Shown one piece after another: positions 1 through 14,488 of a stretch of DNA of 64,000 nt. The translations under genes were made by a program, and so were the position numbers. The stretch spans positions 19,415,387 through 19,479,386 of the forward strand of contig JACBWW010000015.1 in the NCBI GenBank assembly GCA_020086605.1, written 5' to 3'. Within the stretch, counting starts at the first letter, position 1; the number at the start of each line of letters is the position of its first letter. The notes beneath the pieces were generated by a model. The model was not told where the DNA came from, did no database searches, and saw only the letters and a program-made list of their open reading frames with translations. This DNA comes from Lanius collurio. Its lineage: Eukaryota > Chordata > Aves > Passeriformes > Laniidae.

Positions 1-3000
1 AATGCAGGAGTCCTAACTGGCTTTGCAAAATTGGAAGGATGTCCTGTCTATCTAAATCCAAGTCCAGATTGATGATTTGGTTCATATCATGGTCGGGGTA
101 AATGAGCTAATGTTCCTTTTTAGCAAGAATATATTTCACAGCTGAATCCAGCCAAGTTTAAAATCTTTTATCAAAAATACACAGACTTAACTTGAAGGCT
201 GGGATCAATGTAATTCCTGTAAGTTTTATTAGATTATGTAAGGTGTATTCTCTATGGCACTTCCTGTTGGCTTCCTTGAACACTTCCTTTTCATAGAGTA
301 GATCAGACCTCAGTCGTGCCCTTTTGAGTTAAAAAAAGTTAGAAGACCAATCTCCAAGAGTGGCTGTTGGTGTCTGCAGTCTGGGATAATTGGGCTATCC
401 AGGCCCTTGGCAACAGAACCTGCCTCTGTGGGCTGCGGGTCAGAACAGCTCCTGAGTACAGAGCCAAGGTACTAAATGCTAGAGAGGGATTGCAGGTGTG
501 GGGGAAACGATGGCTGAGTCACACAGCAGTGGATAGGGCAGGAACAGGTGAGCTGTGGAATAAACCAGAAAGCTCAGATCCCAGCAAAGATGTGTGCACT
601 GGGATATTTCTGATAAAGGACCTGAACAGGCAGCCTGGACTGAAATAGAGCAGATGACATTAGACCATATTGCTCCCAGCTGAGAGCTCAAAGTTGTTTA
701 AAGCCTACAGCAGGTGATTTTGGGGACAGCAAGTTGGAGAAACAGTTTGGAGTCTGGAGGCTTAAAGCAGAGCTAGTTTGATTGCCAGTTTGCTGGTGGT
801 TGCTGAGGCTGTTTTCTGGTAAGAAATGACAACTCCTCTGTCCTGCCTTAGCAACAGGGTGCAACTGTGCTTTCCCACAGAAAGGGTTGAGGATATGGTC
901 AAGCCTACCCCTACTACATAAATGTATTTAAGCCTGAAAAAATAAGTACTGCAACCTCCCTTTCCTATATAAAAAAAATCTTCCAGAGCTGTACTGAACT
1001 TTGCAAAATAAATAGGAGCAGAGGAAATTGGAAAGGCAAGTCTCTTGTTGAAGACACATGTACTGTAACTTTCCATTTGTGCATCCTTGAGCTTCTAATG
1101 TAATTTTCCCCTTTGGTAAAACAAACTGGGAGGTTTTGACTATCTATTAGTCTGTTCCTTCTGTGGGAACTGTTCGATCTCCATGTTGGTGCAAAACATT
1201 TTGGTTAAGTCAACAGTGCCCTTCTTACCCTGTTTACTCTTCAAATTGAATTATATACTTTTCGACTGAAATTAAGGTTAAAAAAAATTTATCCACCGTG
1301 GATTTGTGTCAGGAAACAGTGCTGCAAGTGCTGTGAGTTCTTTGTGCCAGCTGAAGCTCTCAAAGCTCGTTTGTGGTATGAAAAGAGAAACTACTGGAGC
1401 ATCTTGGAGATTTCTTCTATTCAAGGTGTCTTTCCCAAAGCTGCTGCTGGGCAGGATTGCACACGTATTCTTCACAAAAATCAAGGGGTGTTTTTAAGGG
1501 TGAGTCCTGTCTTAGTGTTCCCTTTAAGGCAGTACCAAGAAGGAAAGAAAGGAAATGTAAACTTAGCTTATGATGGCAAACTTAGAAATAGAACTCTGAG
1601 TATGGTCTTGAAAAACTTGGATGGATTCTGTAGAGGTAAAAATTCCTTGCTCATGAGACGTCCTCTAGCTCAGTAATATAGGAAATAATGAACAATGTAA
1701 TGAATTTATTTTTCCTCCCACAGTTGGCCATTTAGTTGTGGTTTCCAAGGAATGTCTAGAAGAAAAGAGCTATTATCAACTGTGTGTGAAGCCTTTCTGA
1801 TCTTGCTGACTGATATAGCAGCTGGAGAAACTCGTTTCCTAGCCTCAAACTCCATTTTCTCTGCAATTTTCTCATCTTTGTGGCAAACAAAGAATAATGC
1901 TTGTCTGTGTTACAGATCAGTTTCTGCTTTTGTAATAGCTGCTGTGTTTTCATTGCCTTTAGGGCTGCTGGCAACTCAGCTGATGATTTTATGGGAGAAT
2001 TGCCACTGAAATACCTGGTTCATGCCTGTAATGTTTGTGCATTTTGGGTTTCCGTGGCTTTTTTACAGAAAAGTAACATTGATTACGAAACTCTGCATAA
2101 TTATGGGCTGATGGAAGAGAGAGCTCCTCACCTGACTTAAATCCACCTTGGGCTCAAAGCAGCTCTGAGGTTTTGTGCAGGATTCCTCCAATAAATACTG
2201 CCTGTATTGGAGAAGAGTAACACTCTCAATTGCAGCACCCCAATTTTTAGTCATTAGTGTGTGTTTCATAAACTGAAGCAGAGGGATTTTGTGAAATGAG
2301 ACCAGTGGTCTTTATCCCTCTTGTTTGACTGCTATCTCCATAAGGCAATCATATAAAGGCAGCTTTCGTTTTCCTCTTGTCAGATTCCTCCTTTTGTGAC
2401 TATCTCCCTTCCTTCAAAAGGAAGTCATATACAGAAAAAGACATTATCTTCCCATGTATGATGAGTTCCTGTTAATACCCTATTGAAAAACACCCTTTGG
2501 AAATAACTGGAAATGGATTTGTTGTCGTAATTCGCACCAGCTTATGGAGTTTTGACAGAGAATTTGCCATCAATTAAAACAATGGCTAGATATAGGTTAG
2601 GAAAAATACTTCTGCATTTGGTAGGCTGCAGCTGTTCAGTGCATACATACTGCACAGCTTGTTTTGAAGACATGGGTTTGGTGTTGCTCATGTATGTTCC
2701 CTAGAAACATCTCTCTGTTTTTCCCTTGGAGCATGGCTTTAGGGCTGTATTAGTTGATACAGGAAAAATTATGGTGTTACAAGCATTTTTGCTGAAGAGC
2801 TGCCTTCAGTGGAGTCCTATAGGTCCTTGTCTGTCTAGTGTGGTCATTTCCATGCTTGTCGTATGCCGTAGAAAGATCTCAATGCTAGGAAGAAAAGCTT
2901 AAAACCTGTTGCAAATCTGAAGTGGTTTTCTTCCAGTTACATGAGAGATCACAGCTGGAGGCTGAAACGAAGTCAAATCTCTTTGAAGTGCTGAATAAAT

Positions 3001-6000
3001 AGCACCAACCTTCAAAAGCATGAAATCTGACAATGCCTGAATCTTCCTGACATGTAAAAGACACATTGTTAGCTGCTGGATAAAAGGTTGGGTTTGGTGG
3101 GGTTTTTTTATAATGTATGTTCTCCAGCCCTCATCCTGCTGTTACCTTTAAGTTTTTCACATGATAAAAAACTGGTTTACTTTTTTGTTTTATTGGAGCC
3201 AAATAATTTCCATGCAACACTTCCAAAACTTAGTAGAAATACCCAGCTGGACTTTGCTCTCAAGTCTATCAATATTTGAAAAAAGACAACTCAAATAAGT
3301 AAAGGTACCACTACCAGTCACTCTTACTGCTGTGAATAATTTTAAGCTTTTGTGCAACTGCATTTATTTCTCCTTTTCTAATCCCTGAAGCATCATGTAG
3401 AGTATAGAAATAAAGCCTTTTATATGTCAGGACTCTATAATAAAGTATGGGGAAATCCAGCATCTAGAAAAAAATTATGTGTGGGCAAACTTTAATTTTG
3501 CCTAAAGAATGTAACTTTCTGCTTTTTAATTTCTGGTGCAAATACAGGAAATGTACAATTAAGCCTTCTAGCAGATCTGTAAGACTGGTTTTGTAATCCT
3601 CACTTGGAACACAATAAATACAAATAGTAATCACAGGTTTAATGAGTGTAATCTATCATAAAATACCTAACAAAACACTATGTGCAGTATTACCTTCTGA
3701 TTCATGCTTCAAATATTCCAACTGTATTAAAGGAGCTCAGCAATTGCTGAATACCTACCAAGGCAGGAAGGAGAGAACAGTCTTCTGAATAAGTAAACAG
3801 TGTGTATCTGTATGATAAACAAGAAGGCTTATTCAAAACTCATTTTGCTCTCATGGAGGTGAGTGGAAGCATCTTGCTGATTGCAGGTGCCTTCCCTGAT
3901 GCTGCACTAAGGCCTAATTTATGTAAAACCTTTCTGAGAGATCACACTGAATATCCAACAGGAAATTTAGAAGAGGTTGCTGAATTATGAACTGTGAGGC
4001 TCAATATTTGTCTTGAATAAATCTCTGTGGGAATTCTTATCTGTGTCTTTGTTCTCTTATGTCTTATTCACTTCAGGTTTCTCACATGTGCATTTACCTT
4101 TCAAAAAATGTATGGAATACTCAGTTTGCATGAAGTCAGAAACTGAAGGGAGAGTTACTGTAGAGCCAATTATACAGGCTGCAGTTCTACACTTGCTCCT
4201 TCGTGAAACACACGAGGGACCAATCTGAAAAGTCTAGCTCCTTAAATCTTTTGGGGAACCTCCTGACACTGGATAACACTGAAATAGATTTGAACTGAAG
4301 TTTCTGGCCAGAGTTACTCAAGCTCAAAGCCTGCAAACTTGGAACGGGGGAGCTTTTTCAGCCTAGGATTAAATCAAACCTGGCATTGCTTCTGGACTCC
4401 AGGCAGAACTTGCTGTCCTTTAGATTACCTTAACTCTGTTGCTTAACTTCTCACACCCCTGAAATGTTAGAAAATGTTGTTTGAAAAGCAGATAGTTGGA
4501 AAGATAGTGTAAATGTGATTCTCAAGGGATGAACACTTTCTGCCAGGACAAATGCATAAATGTAATTATTTTTCTTCCTGAGCATACAGAATAGTATACT
4601 ATAAGGGAAGTACCTTGCCTTGGTAGAAAGCTAAATTTTGTATGGACATGATCTGCAGACCCAGTTGCTGTGCCTTTTCTATAGGAAATAGCACCTGTTT
4701 GAAACCCAAGTGCTGCAACTGCTGCAAGCCATCTCTTTGGCTTTCCTTTGGTTTGCATTGGTTAAATCCACTACGGAATCAGATAAAGGAACTGACTATT
4801 GAAAAAGCTTACATGAGTTTCTCTTCAGCTGGCTTGCAGTGCAGTGTTGTTTCCAAGTGATCTGCCAGTCTGACATCAGTATTAAATAGAATATCACACC
4901 TCATGGACTAACCATCTGATTCATTGTGACAGTTTTTTTCCTCTAATGTTTGAAGTTGTAATTAGGGAGGAACATGTGGGAGAGAGAATAAAAGTCAAGA
5001 GATAAAATAAGAAATTGGATTGCAAAGGCAAGGAAAGAACCTTGTAATTTATTACTCTTAAGAGAAATATGGAACAATTGCTCTTAAAAGCAATACTAAC
5101 TGTGCAAATAGTTGTATATCCTGATTAAGGGACCCCAAAGCATTTTGATTAGTTTTATTTAAACCTGGAGTGTTCTATCAACTTTTTTTCATATGCTTGT
5201 AGAAATTTGGCGAATTAAATAATAAGTGCAAGGAGAAATGCTCTTTATGATTTTAATGGACAAACACTCTGGAGTGAACATGAGCCACGTGCGATACCAA
5301 GCTGAAACTGTAGAAAGGGCTGAGCATATCAGCACTCTGAGCCTGCACATGCTGTGCATTGATCTGAGTAGTCTTGAGCTGGCCAAAATTAGAAGAGATT
5401 TTAAAGTAACATCTGCTGCAAGTTAGCTTCTGTTTTGTACTAAGAGGGCATTAGTCAGTGCTCGTTATAGGCAGATGAATTTTTGGAAAAATTTGGCTCA
5501 CGAGAACAGTGTCAGTGAATTCAGTTTCATTAGACTGAAGGTTAATTTGTCTCTGAAAAATAATACTGGTTTATCTGGAAACAGTGGCACTTTCAGTCAC
5601 AGGTAGTTTTTTCAACACCAAAATGAAGTAATTCTCTGTAAAAAGATAATGGAGTTGTTGAAGACTTTAGTTTAGCATGAGTTGTAGGTTTACTTCCTTT
5701 ACAGCTATTAAGATGGAGAAGTTCTGTTGTACAGATCAGAGTACATAGGCTGTGGAAGAGGTGATGGAAAACTTCTGGCAGGCAATAGTCTTCCATCTTT
5801 TATAGCTTTACACAAAGGCTGTTGAACAGACTAATACAGCTTTTTATGGCAGCAGTGGCCTCTGTGTGGTTCATATCAGAGACATTTAGGACCTTTTATC
5901 CACCACAGTAATAGGGATTCAGTAGCCACCCTGTTACCCCTGCCTGGCATGACTCAGACCCTGTAGTGAGAGGATCTCTTTAAATTGTAACTATGAAGTA

Positions 6001-9000
6001 CCTCTCAATCCACCTCTACAATTTCTAAGTATTCTGAACACAATAATTTATCAAGTAGGGCATCTTTCTTGACACAAAAATTTGGCATGAGGACCCTTAA
6101 CAAGTCCTTGTTAAAAGCCAGTTGTAACTTGCTGCATCCCAAAACTTGCTTGTGTGGGGAAGGCTGGGGAGGAGTGTGACCACAGATAGGCCCACGCTCT
6201 TTCCTGGGATGGGTGTGGACAAGAATGAGCAAACCTGCTGCCCCTATCCCAAGTGACATGCTGCTGGGGAATTGGTTATTTTCTCAAATGACCAATTTTC
6301 TCCCCATTTCTCGCTGGGGCCATCCATGTGAGTTTAGTTACTTTTTCAAGGCACTGTCTTCTACTGGATGGCCAAACTTTTTGAAAGCATCCTGAATGCT
6401 GTGGCTCGTGTTGCTTAAAGTAGACTGTGTACTAAGGCTTATTCCTTGAGAATCTTGCAGCAGAGCTGTGTGGATAGCAGGGTCCTAGTCTGCAATCTAG
6501 TGGGATGCTTTTGTTTTCAGTGGCCTTAGTGATAAGCTCCCATGAAAGTGAAGATCCTGGAAAAGAGGACTTGTCTGGGAACTGCCTTGTCCTGTGGCAT
6601 CCCCTTCCTAGCCGTTTCCTAGCCTTTTCCAGTGGCTTCTGTTATCACGTGTGCAGACAGGCGTGGAAAACCCTGAGGGGAGAAGGGAAAATTTGTTTGC
6701 TCAAGAACTCAACATTGTTCTTCAATGCCTGGGACCTACTAAGAGCTGTGGAATTTAACATTATTTAAGACCATTCATTCCAACTTCCTATCCACCCGGG
6801 GTGCCTAGCAAGCAGGCACATTCTTTGAGACCTGTGCTTGTAACATCATGAGGTCTCCTCTGAATTCAGACTGGTCCAAATCTCTGATACAAAACCAGAA
6901 AATTTACTGCCACTGAGAGGGTGGCTCTGCAACAACTTTTGATTTACAGCACGTTGGCTGTTGCTCAGTAATTATTCTGTGTGGGTTTTACTGCTTGGCA
7001 AATGAAAGATCACTTGTTCCTCAGCTACTGCTGGGTAAAAGCTGGCACACAGCAAGTGCCATGGCTTTGTCTGAGGGGCTGTGAATCTAAAAGAGAGATA
7101 GCTTGCACTCTGGTCTGCAGGCTGTAATCTCGAACAAGTGAGGCATATTCATACAGAACAGGCATCTTTCTGTTTTCCAGACAGGGATTTTGATATTGAA
7201 CAAAATTTGCTATCAGTTATTCTTCCAACATGGAGGGTTGGAACATTTTCCTAATAGGACATCAGACGTGCTTGATTTTAAACCTGCTGTAATCTTACTT
7301 CTTACTGTGAGGTGAAAGAAAATAAGACAGCTTGTAGCAAAATTAAATACATTTTGGAAATGGAAGTAAGCCTCTAACCAAAAAAACTTTTAATTCATTG
7401 TGAGAGTTTGCATCTACATTTGCAGACACAGTCTATGTTCTGGTTAATGTAAATAAATGCTGTGTTCTCATGTTACCTTTTCCTGCAGGCAGCTGTGTGA
7501 ATGCAGAGATAACACTTCCCCTCTTCCCTGTAAACTGCTTTAGGCCCTGAGAGTCACGATCTGGAAGTACAGCTCTCTCTGGTGGAGTCTGATCCCAGTA
7601 GTAACACTCCATGGTATAAATGGCTGGTTTTGGATCGAGTACTGATGTCACTTGCAGGATGATGCTGAGATTTTAGTCACTTGCTTTCGTAAAAAAGCAA
7701 CCTCTAAACCAGATAAAATCAGGTAGGACCATACCCTTATGGTCTTGTCCCTATGCTGAAATACATAATTACCATTGTAATTAGGCAGATGTCTTCAACT
7801 TGTCATCTTCCTTTAAAAAAGTAAGAGACCAATACCTTACTGTTCATATACCACAGTAAAATTTAAGAAAAACTGCCACATTTTTATGCCAGTCTGCACA
7901 ACTACAAATGAATATTCAGAGATGGGGACAATTGGTGTTAAGGCTCCAGTCAGACACTTCCATGTGTGCACTGGCAGGTGCTTGACAGACCCTTTAAAAA
8001 GGAAGGCATGCTTGCAATATTGTGTTGCTGTAACATGGGAATAATAAGTATAACATTGGGTAAATGAAAAAGCAGAGCTTGCAGGTATGCCAGGACTAAT
8101 CTAGTTGGCAATGAAAGAAACAAAAAATGAAGAATTTGGGGATAGGATAGTTAAATACTTTTACATGAAGATAAGGGTCCAAGCAGACTTGTACTTTTGT
8201 ATATATATTGCATAATTAAAAAACTCTCTTATCAAAGGGTGCTAAAATGGGTATGAATCACATCAACTCTTACTGAAAGCACTTTCACACCAGCAGTGTA
8301 GCATTTTTTGTACACAGGCAGCCTATTATAAAGAGGGTAAGATTTCCTAATCTGTCCTAACTTCCTGTTGAGCATTTTGTTGGCCTCTTGACAGAGCAGG
8401 CATGATTTGGAGAGGTAGACTAAGACAGTGAATTTCTCTGATGCCTCCCTACAGCAATAAATGACACAAACCTGATGCTATGCTATGTATAATGGATTAC
8501 TTAGAAGATCAGTCAACTCCTTGTGTATGTATCTGTAAGTGTGACCATTAAATACCTGAAATCTCAGTAAAGCTCTAATGGCAGTTGAAAGTGAGGAAAA
8601 TTACAGTTTTTTTCGTAAAGAACAGCTATTTGGATCTGTCTTTTATTCTTGAGGTGAAAACAATACAGAGCTTCCTTTTGTTTTAGTGGAAGGAAGAGGG
8701 ATCTAGATGAAGCATGTCAACACAAAAAGAACATCTGTCAACCATAACTATGGGCCTTTTTTTTTACCCTACAATAAATATTCCTTTTCCAAACTTGTGT
8801 AGCTCTAAGGGAGATATGTGGCATGAGTACAGCCTCACAAGGTCTTATAATGCTGGAGAATAGGTAGAGGGGGCTGAGTGTGAGTGCATGGCTTAACAAA
8901 TGCCTAAAGCCTGAAGAAACAAAAGCCTTAATGCTTAACAGGTACTCCTTGTAACTTGTAATTAATTTGCTTCATCGCAATAATTTTCTGATTCTGTTTT

Positions 9001-11904
9001 CTTCTGGGGCATGACCCATAAAATTAAATGGCAAAGAAATTCCAACATAGGCATATTCTGACCAATAAAGCATCCAGTGTGATGGGCAGGTGGCCTTGCA
9101 AATCTGCACTTATTTTGAATGGGATCTGCTTGTGCTGTTCTGCTATGCCTTTTCTTTGTCTTCCTTTAAGTTGCTTTGATTATTGTTGAGAGATGAGTGG
9201 CTGATCCATTCTTTCCAAAGGGTGGAGCAGGGCATCCTAGGGCCCTCTGTGAATTACTGCCACTGCAGTGCTGATTTCTTTTTGCTAATTCAGCAGGGGC
9301 AGGAGGAGAGCTTAAGCTCCTGCTGTTTTTAAGATGCCTCTCCCAGCATTGATCCCTGGTTACAAAGCCACCTGTTATTCCTGACCTTCCAAGGGATTTC
9401 AAAAGAGCATCTGAATGCTTGCATTTGATATCAGGGCTTGTAGTGTTCATTTGTTCCTTTCTTCTTTCATTATTTTTTCCTTTCTTTCTAATTTTACTTT
9501 AATCTAAAAAAACGCTGTTTCCCCCATCTTTAAGAAATCAGGCTGAAACACGATGTATGTCATAAATAATCCTGTGGTTGAATTTAAACAGGAATTGCAA
9601 TTCCTTCCTTATTTTTGTTTGCTTATATACATCTGGTCCCAGACTAAAATGAGAGCAGAGTACAGCAGCCCCTGTTGCTGAAATAAGTGGCTTTTTCCCA
9701 CTGATAGCTGGGGAGTAGCATCCTGTGAGGTGGGGTGGTAACCATAGGATGATCCCATGGCTGGTCTAAAGAATAGACAGGAACATAAGAACTGTGATGC
9801 AAATAGGTGTAAGCATTTGTTAGAGATGACTTTTTCCCCCCAAGTCCAGAGGCTGAGGCATGTCCTGCGGTGTGTTTATGAATGTGTAATTCCTACTGTG
9901 TATGCATGTCAAATATGCTTTCAAATTGATGAATTCCTGGCATCAGCTATATTTTTAGCAACGCTGGCAGTGACTAATTTATACGTATTTGCTTTCCATC
10001 AAGCTTGCCTTTTGGGTTCACTCTTTGTATTTTGAAGTTATAGATGATAGGCACGTCAAGCTAATGCTTTCTGTATCTTTAGATGTATTCTGGTGTTATT
10101 CTTTTTTACTTGACTTTCTAATTTTAGGAGTAACAAACCCTTCCCAGTCTTTCACAACTGCCCATTGTAAAAGTTATTTGCACATGAAAGACATGGGAAA
10201 GAACAACAGATTTTGAAGGCTCTGTTTGTGGAGGTGGTTTCAACCAAGTTGTCCAAAGAAGAAACAACTAATTTTTTTTTTCCTATAAATAACAATGTGT
10301 TTTCAGCTTTATCCTTCATAATTTTCTTATTCCAGTGTAAGATTTCTGTTGATGCTTTAGCAAGAATTGCAAATGCAGCAGACTCCTCTCATTGATCTAC
10401 TTCAAGTGATTGCCACGTATTTCTCATCCAAGCTCCTGGAGAATGTATGGTTTATTCAGATTGGAAACAAAAATGCACCTGATTTCAGAACATTAACTCA
10501 GCCTGGCATTTTGTTGCCTTGTTACTTCAGTCCTGGAGCTTGTCAGCATCTTTCTTCCAGGCTTACTGTGTGACTTGGTTTATCAACATGTCACCTCAGT
10601 GCTGGTCGGAAGTAAGCTGAGCTTGCTGGGTCTCTGCAATCAGCACTCCTAGGCTGCCCCACATAGCCCAGCTGGCTCTGCCCATGTTTATGGGGTGCTG
10701 AGTTAAGTGTGTGTTAGCCACACTCTCTGCAGATGGGACCTGGACAAGCAGCAGCTCCGCACTTGGCATTCAAGACAGGCATTGCAAGCACTTTGTGCAA
10801 GAGCTGTAGCTGAAGGGGCTCTCCATCCCAAGCCTGACAAGAAGCTGAAGCTGTACTGCAATGCCAATTAAGAAGTGGGCTATTAGCAAGAATGCCATTG
10901 ATCAAAACCAATTTGCCAAAATTACAAAAGAATGTTGAGCAGATATATTATCTGGATGAATACTGCGGCTAACAAAGAATGTATCAGCTGAAATATTAAT
11001 CATAAATTATGCTTTCACATCTAGTGTTGGGACTGACAAGTGCAGTTATATCTGCTGAGTTAAGCCTTCTCCTTTTCTTTATAAAAAGTATTTGGGGGCT
11101 TTAGTTTACTGCCCTTAACACTGGGAAAACTTCTTGCTCATCCATTTTTTGCTCCCACTGCTGAAGCACTCCACTTCCTCATATGTTCATGCTTTAAAAT
11201 CCCCAAACTTTCTAACTCCCTCCTCCTTCCTCTCCTCCCAAGCTCCTGCCTGAACCTTGCATGTCTGAATTATCCTCATACATTCATTACCATGGCCTTC
11301 AAAGGCACAGGCTCCTCTGACGAGGCAAGGCTCTGCTGGTTTTACTAAAATGCAGTTGTGTGAATGTAGGAGAGAGAAAGCAAAGGGTGTTTCAAACAAT
11401 ATGATTTATTATTAAATAATTTGCTAGCACAGCTGCTGATATTTCTCTGCTAATTCACAATTTGCAGTGAACACAATGAGAAGCCATTTCATCTAATGCA
11501 AGGTACTAATTTATGCCCCCTCTCCTTAGGTTGTGGATATTTGAAAAGAAGTTAATTCACAGGGGTCCTCTGGAGGTTATTGCATCCCAAAGGATCTTAC
11601 GAAATTTCAGTTTAAAATTATGAACAAACAGTCTAGGTTAATGTTTCCTTGTCTGCCCATAGAGATCAACACCAGGATGAGTTGTTACAATTTGTTAATC
11701 ACTAGCAAGGGTAGTTTCAAAATGAATGGCTTTTAAGCCTCATCTATTTAAATATCTTAAACCATCTGAAGAGTGCTCTCCCCATTACTAACTTCCCCTG
11801 CTGCTGCTCAGAAATATCTCATATTTGCTAGATGCCTTCTGCAGTGAAAAATTAAACTCCAGGAGGCCTGCAGTGGATGTGGGTAAGAAGAATTCACCCA
11901 TCCA
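1..11904. other. No gene recognised (left flank)
   Basis: All open frames here are under 115 codons, none resembles a known protein, and none shows convincing splice sites. In other vertebrates BANK1 converges with SLC39A8 on its 3' side, but no SLC39A8 coding exon was recognised. The missing last BANK1 exon(s) and 3' UTR could be somewhere in this or the next gap. Confidence 0.6.
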
Positions 11905-12503
11905 GCGAGGAGGGCCACCTGTGTCCTGGGGTGCCTCTGGCACAGCATCACCAGCCATGCAAGAGAGGGGATTGTCTCGCTCTGCTCTGTGCTGGGATGG
12001 CCTCATTTTGCAATTTTTCATTTTGCAATTTTATGTGCCACAATTAAAAAAAGGTATTAAACTATTAGAGAGCATCCAAAGAAGGGCCACTAGTGAAGGT
12101 CTTGGAGGGAAACCAAGCTGAGGTCACTTGGTCTGTTCAGCCTGGAAAAGAGGAGACTGAGGGGAGACCTCCTTGTGATCTTCAACATTCTCACAAGGGG
12201 AAATGGAGGGGACAGACAATGATCTGCTCTCTGTGGTGACCAGTGATGGGACCCAAGAAAATGGCCTGAAGCTGAGTCAGGGCAGGTTTAGGCTGGATAT
12301 TAGAAAAAGGTTTTTCACTGAGAGAGTTGTTAGGCACTGGAACAGGCTCTCCAGGACAGTGGTCACAGCACCAGCCCGGCAGAGCTCAAGAAGCATTTGG
12401 ACAATGCTCTCAGGCACAGGGGATGGGGATGGGCTGGTGCAGGGCCGGGAGCTGGACTTGGTGATTCTTGTGGATCCCTTCCAACTCGTTTTATTCTGTG
12501 ATC
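11905..12503 (+). mobile_element. CR1 LINE 3' fragment
   Basis: Typical 5'-truncated CR1 in plus orientation. Recognisable landmarks are GGTCACTTGGTCTGTTCAGC at about 12122, AGAAAAAGGTTTTTCACTGA, GGCACTGGAACAGGCT, and a terminus CCCTTCCAACTC...ATTCTGTGAT. It covers the last few hundred bases of the reverse-transcriptase ORF and the 3' UTR. The frame is broken, so it is not mobile. Confidence 0.93.
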
Positions 12504-14144
12504 CTTGCAACACAGTCAGCTGTTGAGCAGAAAAGGTGCCACACCTTCAGCAGCAAGTAAACAATTTAAGTAGAATAATCATAAAATGAAACTTTTAATT
12601 TTTCATTCAAGCTTTCTGGTATTTGCTGTCCTTGGCGAGACATCTAGCATATGCTGTAATCCTCCTAAGTCTTAGCCTTGCCAGTGCAGGCTTTGTGTTT
12701 GAGCAGCTTTTTGCCTTTTAGAAGTGTAAAACAGCTGATTGCTGAAGAGATGTGAGAGGGTTGGATTTCCAAATGACCATAGGCCTAATGATGGTCAGCT
12801 TCTCAGAACTGAGCTTGTAGGTGTTGCATCCCTAATTCCTTACAAGTGGGTGTTTAGTCTTTCCTGCAGTTCAGCCAGAGTTCAGTGCCTGAGAGGGCCT
12901 GAACTGCTGCTGTGATGCCAAAGCACTCAAGTTAGAGGGCAGACATGTCCACTGGGCTTCAAGTGCAGTGCTTGGGTTTGGGGTGAGTCTCTTAGCTTAG
13001 CATTCTCACTCCTTGTGAGAGCATTACTCCCAAGGACAAAATCTTCCAAGGTGTTCTATACGTGTACCTGTGGCAGTGTGGTGGCAGCCACACTGGCTGT
13101 GGCCCACCCTCCAAAAAAGTCCAGGTGGCATCTTGCAATCCCAGGATAGACTTTGGCTCCACACAGTAGCTGCTGTGCTCAGATAACGCAACCTGCTGCC
13201 CAAGTCTCAGCTGGGGCTTGAACAGCAACAGCATCATCCTTCTCTTCCCTCCTCACTTGTTTAAAAGTGAGAGTAAATGTTGCAATATAGTCCTAGCAGG
13301 TAGTCACCACATTTGAAATTGACATACTTAATTAATGCTCTGTATAATTTAGAAACTTGGTGTAATCCATTCAGCGTTGAGAGCCTTCATTTGATCGTTA
13401 TTCTTCCATGCTTTGTGTATCATGTTGCTATACAATCTTTTGTGTTCACTGCTGGTTATCTAGCTGGGTTGTAACCCATCCCCTCTGCTACGCAGAGACA
13501 TAATGATTCATCAGAAACCCATATCTACTGAGAAAATCAAAGAGATTTAAAATGGCACTTTCAATCCCTGCAGCAATGGGGGCTATTACACTCTGGTTGA
13601 TGGAAAATTTAATGTAGTGTGTGTCACTGCAATCAGCTGAGCACATCAGCTGATAAGATTGTGGGTTTCATCCTGAAGAGAGGGTGAACTGCCAAATAAT
13701 GAAGATAAAGTAAGGGAATTATGCCGTTCCTGCTATTATGCTCCTTGTCTGTGCCCTATCATGTATTTCCTTTGCTAGTGCATACATCATGTTGTGCTGG
13801 TAACAGTCAGGTTCAAGAGGGTCTCCGAGAGCTTGAAATACTCCTTGCAGCACTGTTCTTGTAGCCCACTGCTGGGTGGGCTGGATTCTTTGTTGTGCGA
13901 GGCACAGCTGTACTGTCTCGAAGCTTGCCTCGAAGCTTGAGGGAAAAGGGGGGAAATGCTGCCAGAAAAACATGAGGAAGAAAAGAATGGGCCCAGATGT
14001 GCCCAGGTGTCACAGTTCCAACCGTGTCTGTAGAACATGAATGATTTCTCTCCTAAATTTTTGTTGTATTGAATTCCTTCAGTAATGACTCTTTATTTGG
14101 ATGTGAGGCATCACATGACTGATTAGAATTTGAAGCATCACCTG
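12504..14144. other. No gene recognised, between two CR1 copies
   Basis: Unique-looking sequence between two CR1 fragments, with no coding or RNA features seen. Confidence 0.6.
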
Positions 14145-14488
14145 ACTGGAGCACCTCTTATGAGGAAAGGCTGAGGGAGCTGGGCTTGTTCAGCCTGGAG
14201 AAGACAGAGGGGACGTTATCAATGCATACAAATACCTCAAGGATGGGGTAAGACTCTTTTCAGTAGTGTCCAGTGATGACACTGGAAGTTCCATCTGAAT
14301 ATGAGGAAAAACTTTACTCTGAGGGTGATAGAGCACTGGAACAGGCTGCCCAGAGAGCTTGTGGGATCTTCTCTGGAGATATTTAAAACCAGCCTGGAAG
14401 GGATCCTGTGCAACCTGCTGCAGGTGAACCTCTGTAGCAGTGGGGTTGAGTTAGAGATATTTTCCGACTCCAACCCTTCTGTGATTCT
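14145..14488 (+). mobile_element. CR1 LINE 3' fragment
   Basis: Second plus-strand CR1, beginning GAGCACCTCTTATGAGGAAA and including CTGGGCTTGTTCAGCCTGGA and GAGCACTGGAACAGGCTGCC. It ends in CCAACCCTTCTGTGATTCT. It is a different CR1 subfamily or age from the copy at 11.9-12.5 kb because internal wording differs. Confidence 0.93.

Noticed and set aside
12203..12526. 107-codon plus frame and its antisense partner
   Set aside because: These are CR1 3' end sequence, not a host gene.
12770..12835. Minus-strand EKLTII peptide resembling the BANK1 C-terminal tail
   Set aside because: No acceptor of the required phase precedes it, and the sequence diverges immediately after these residues.
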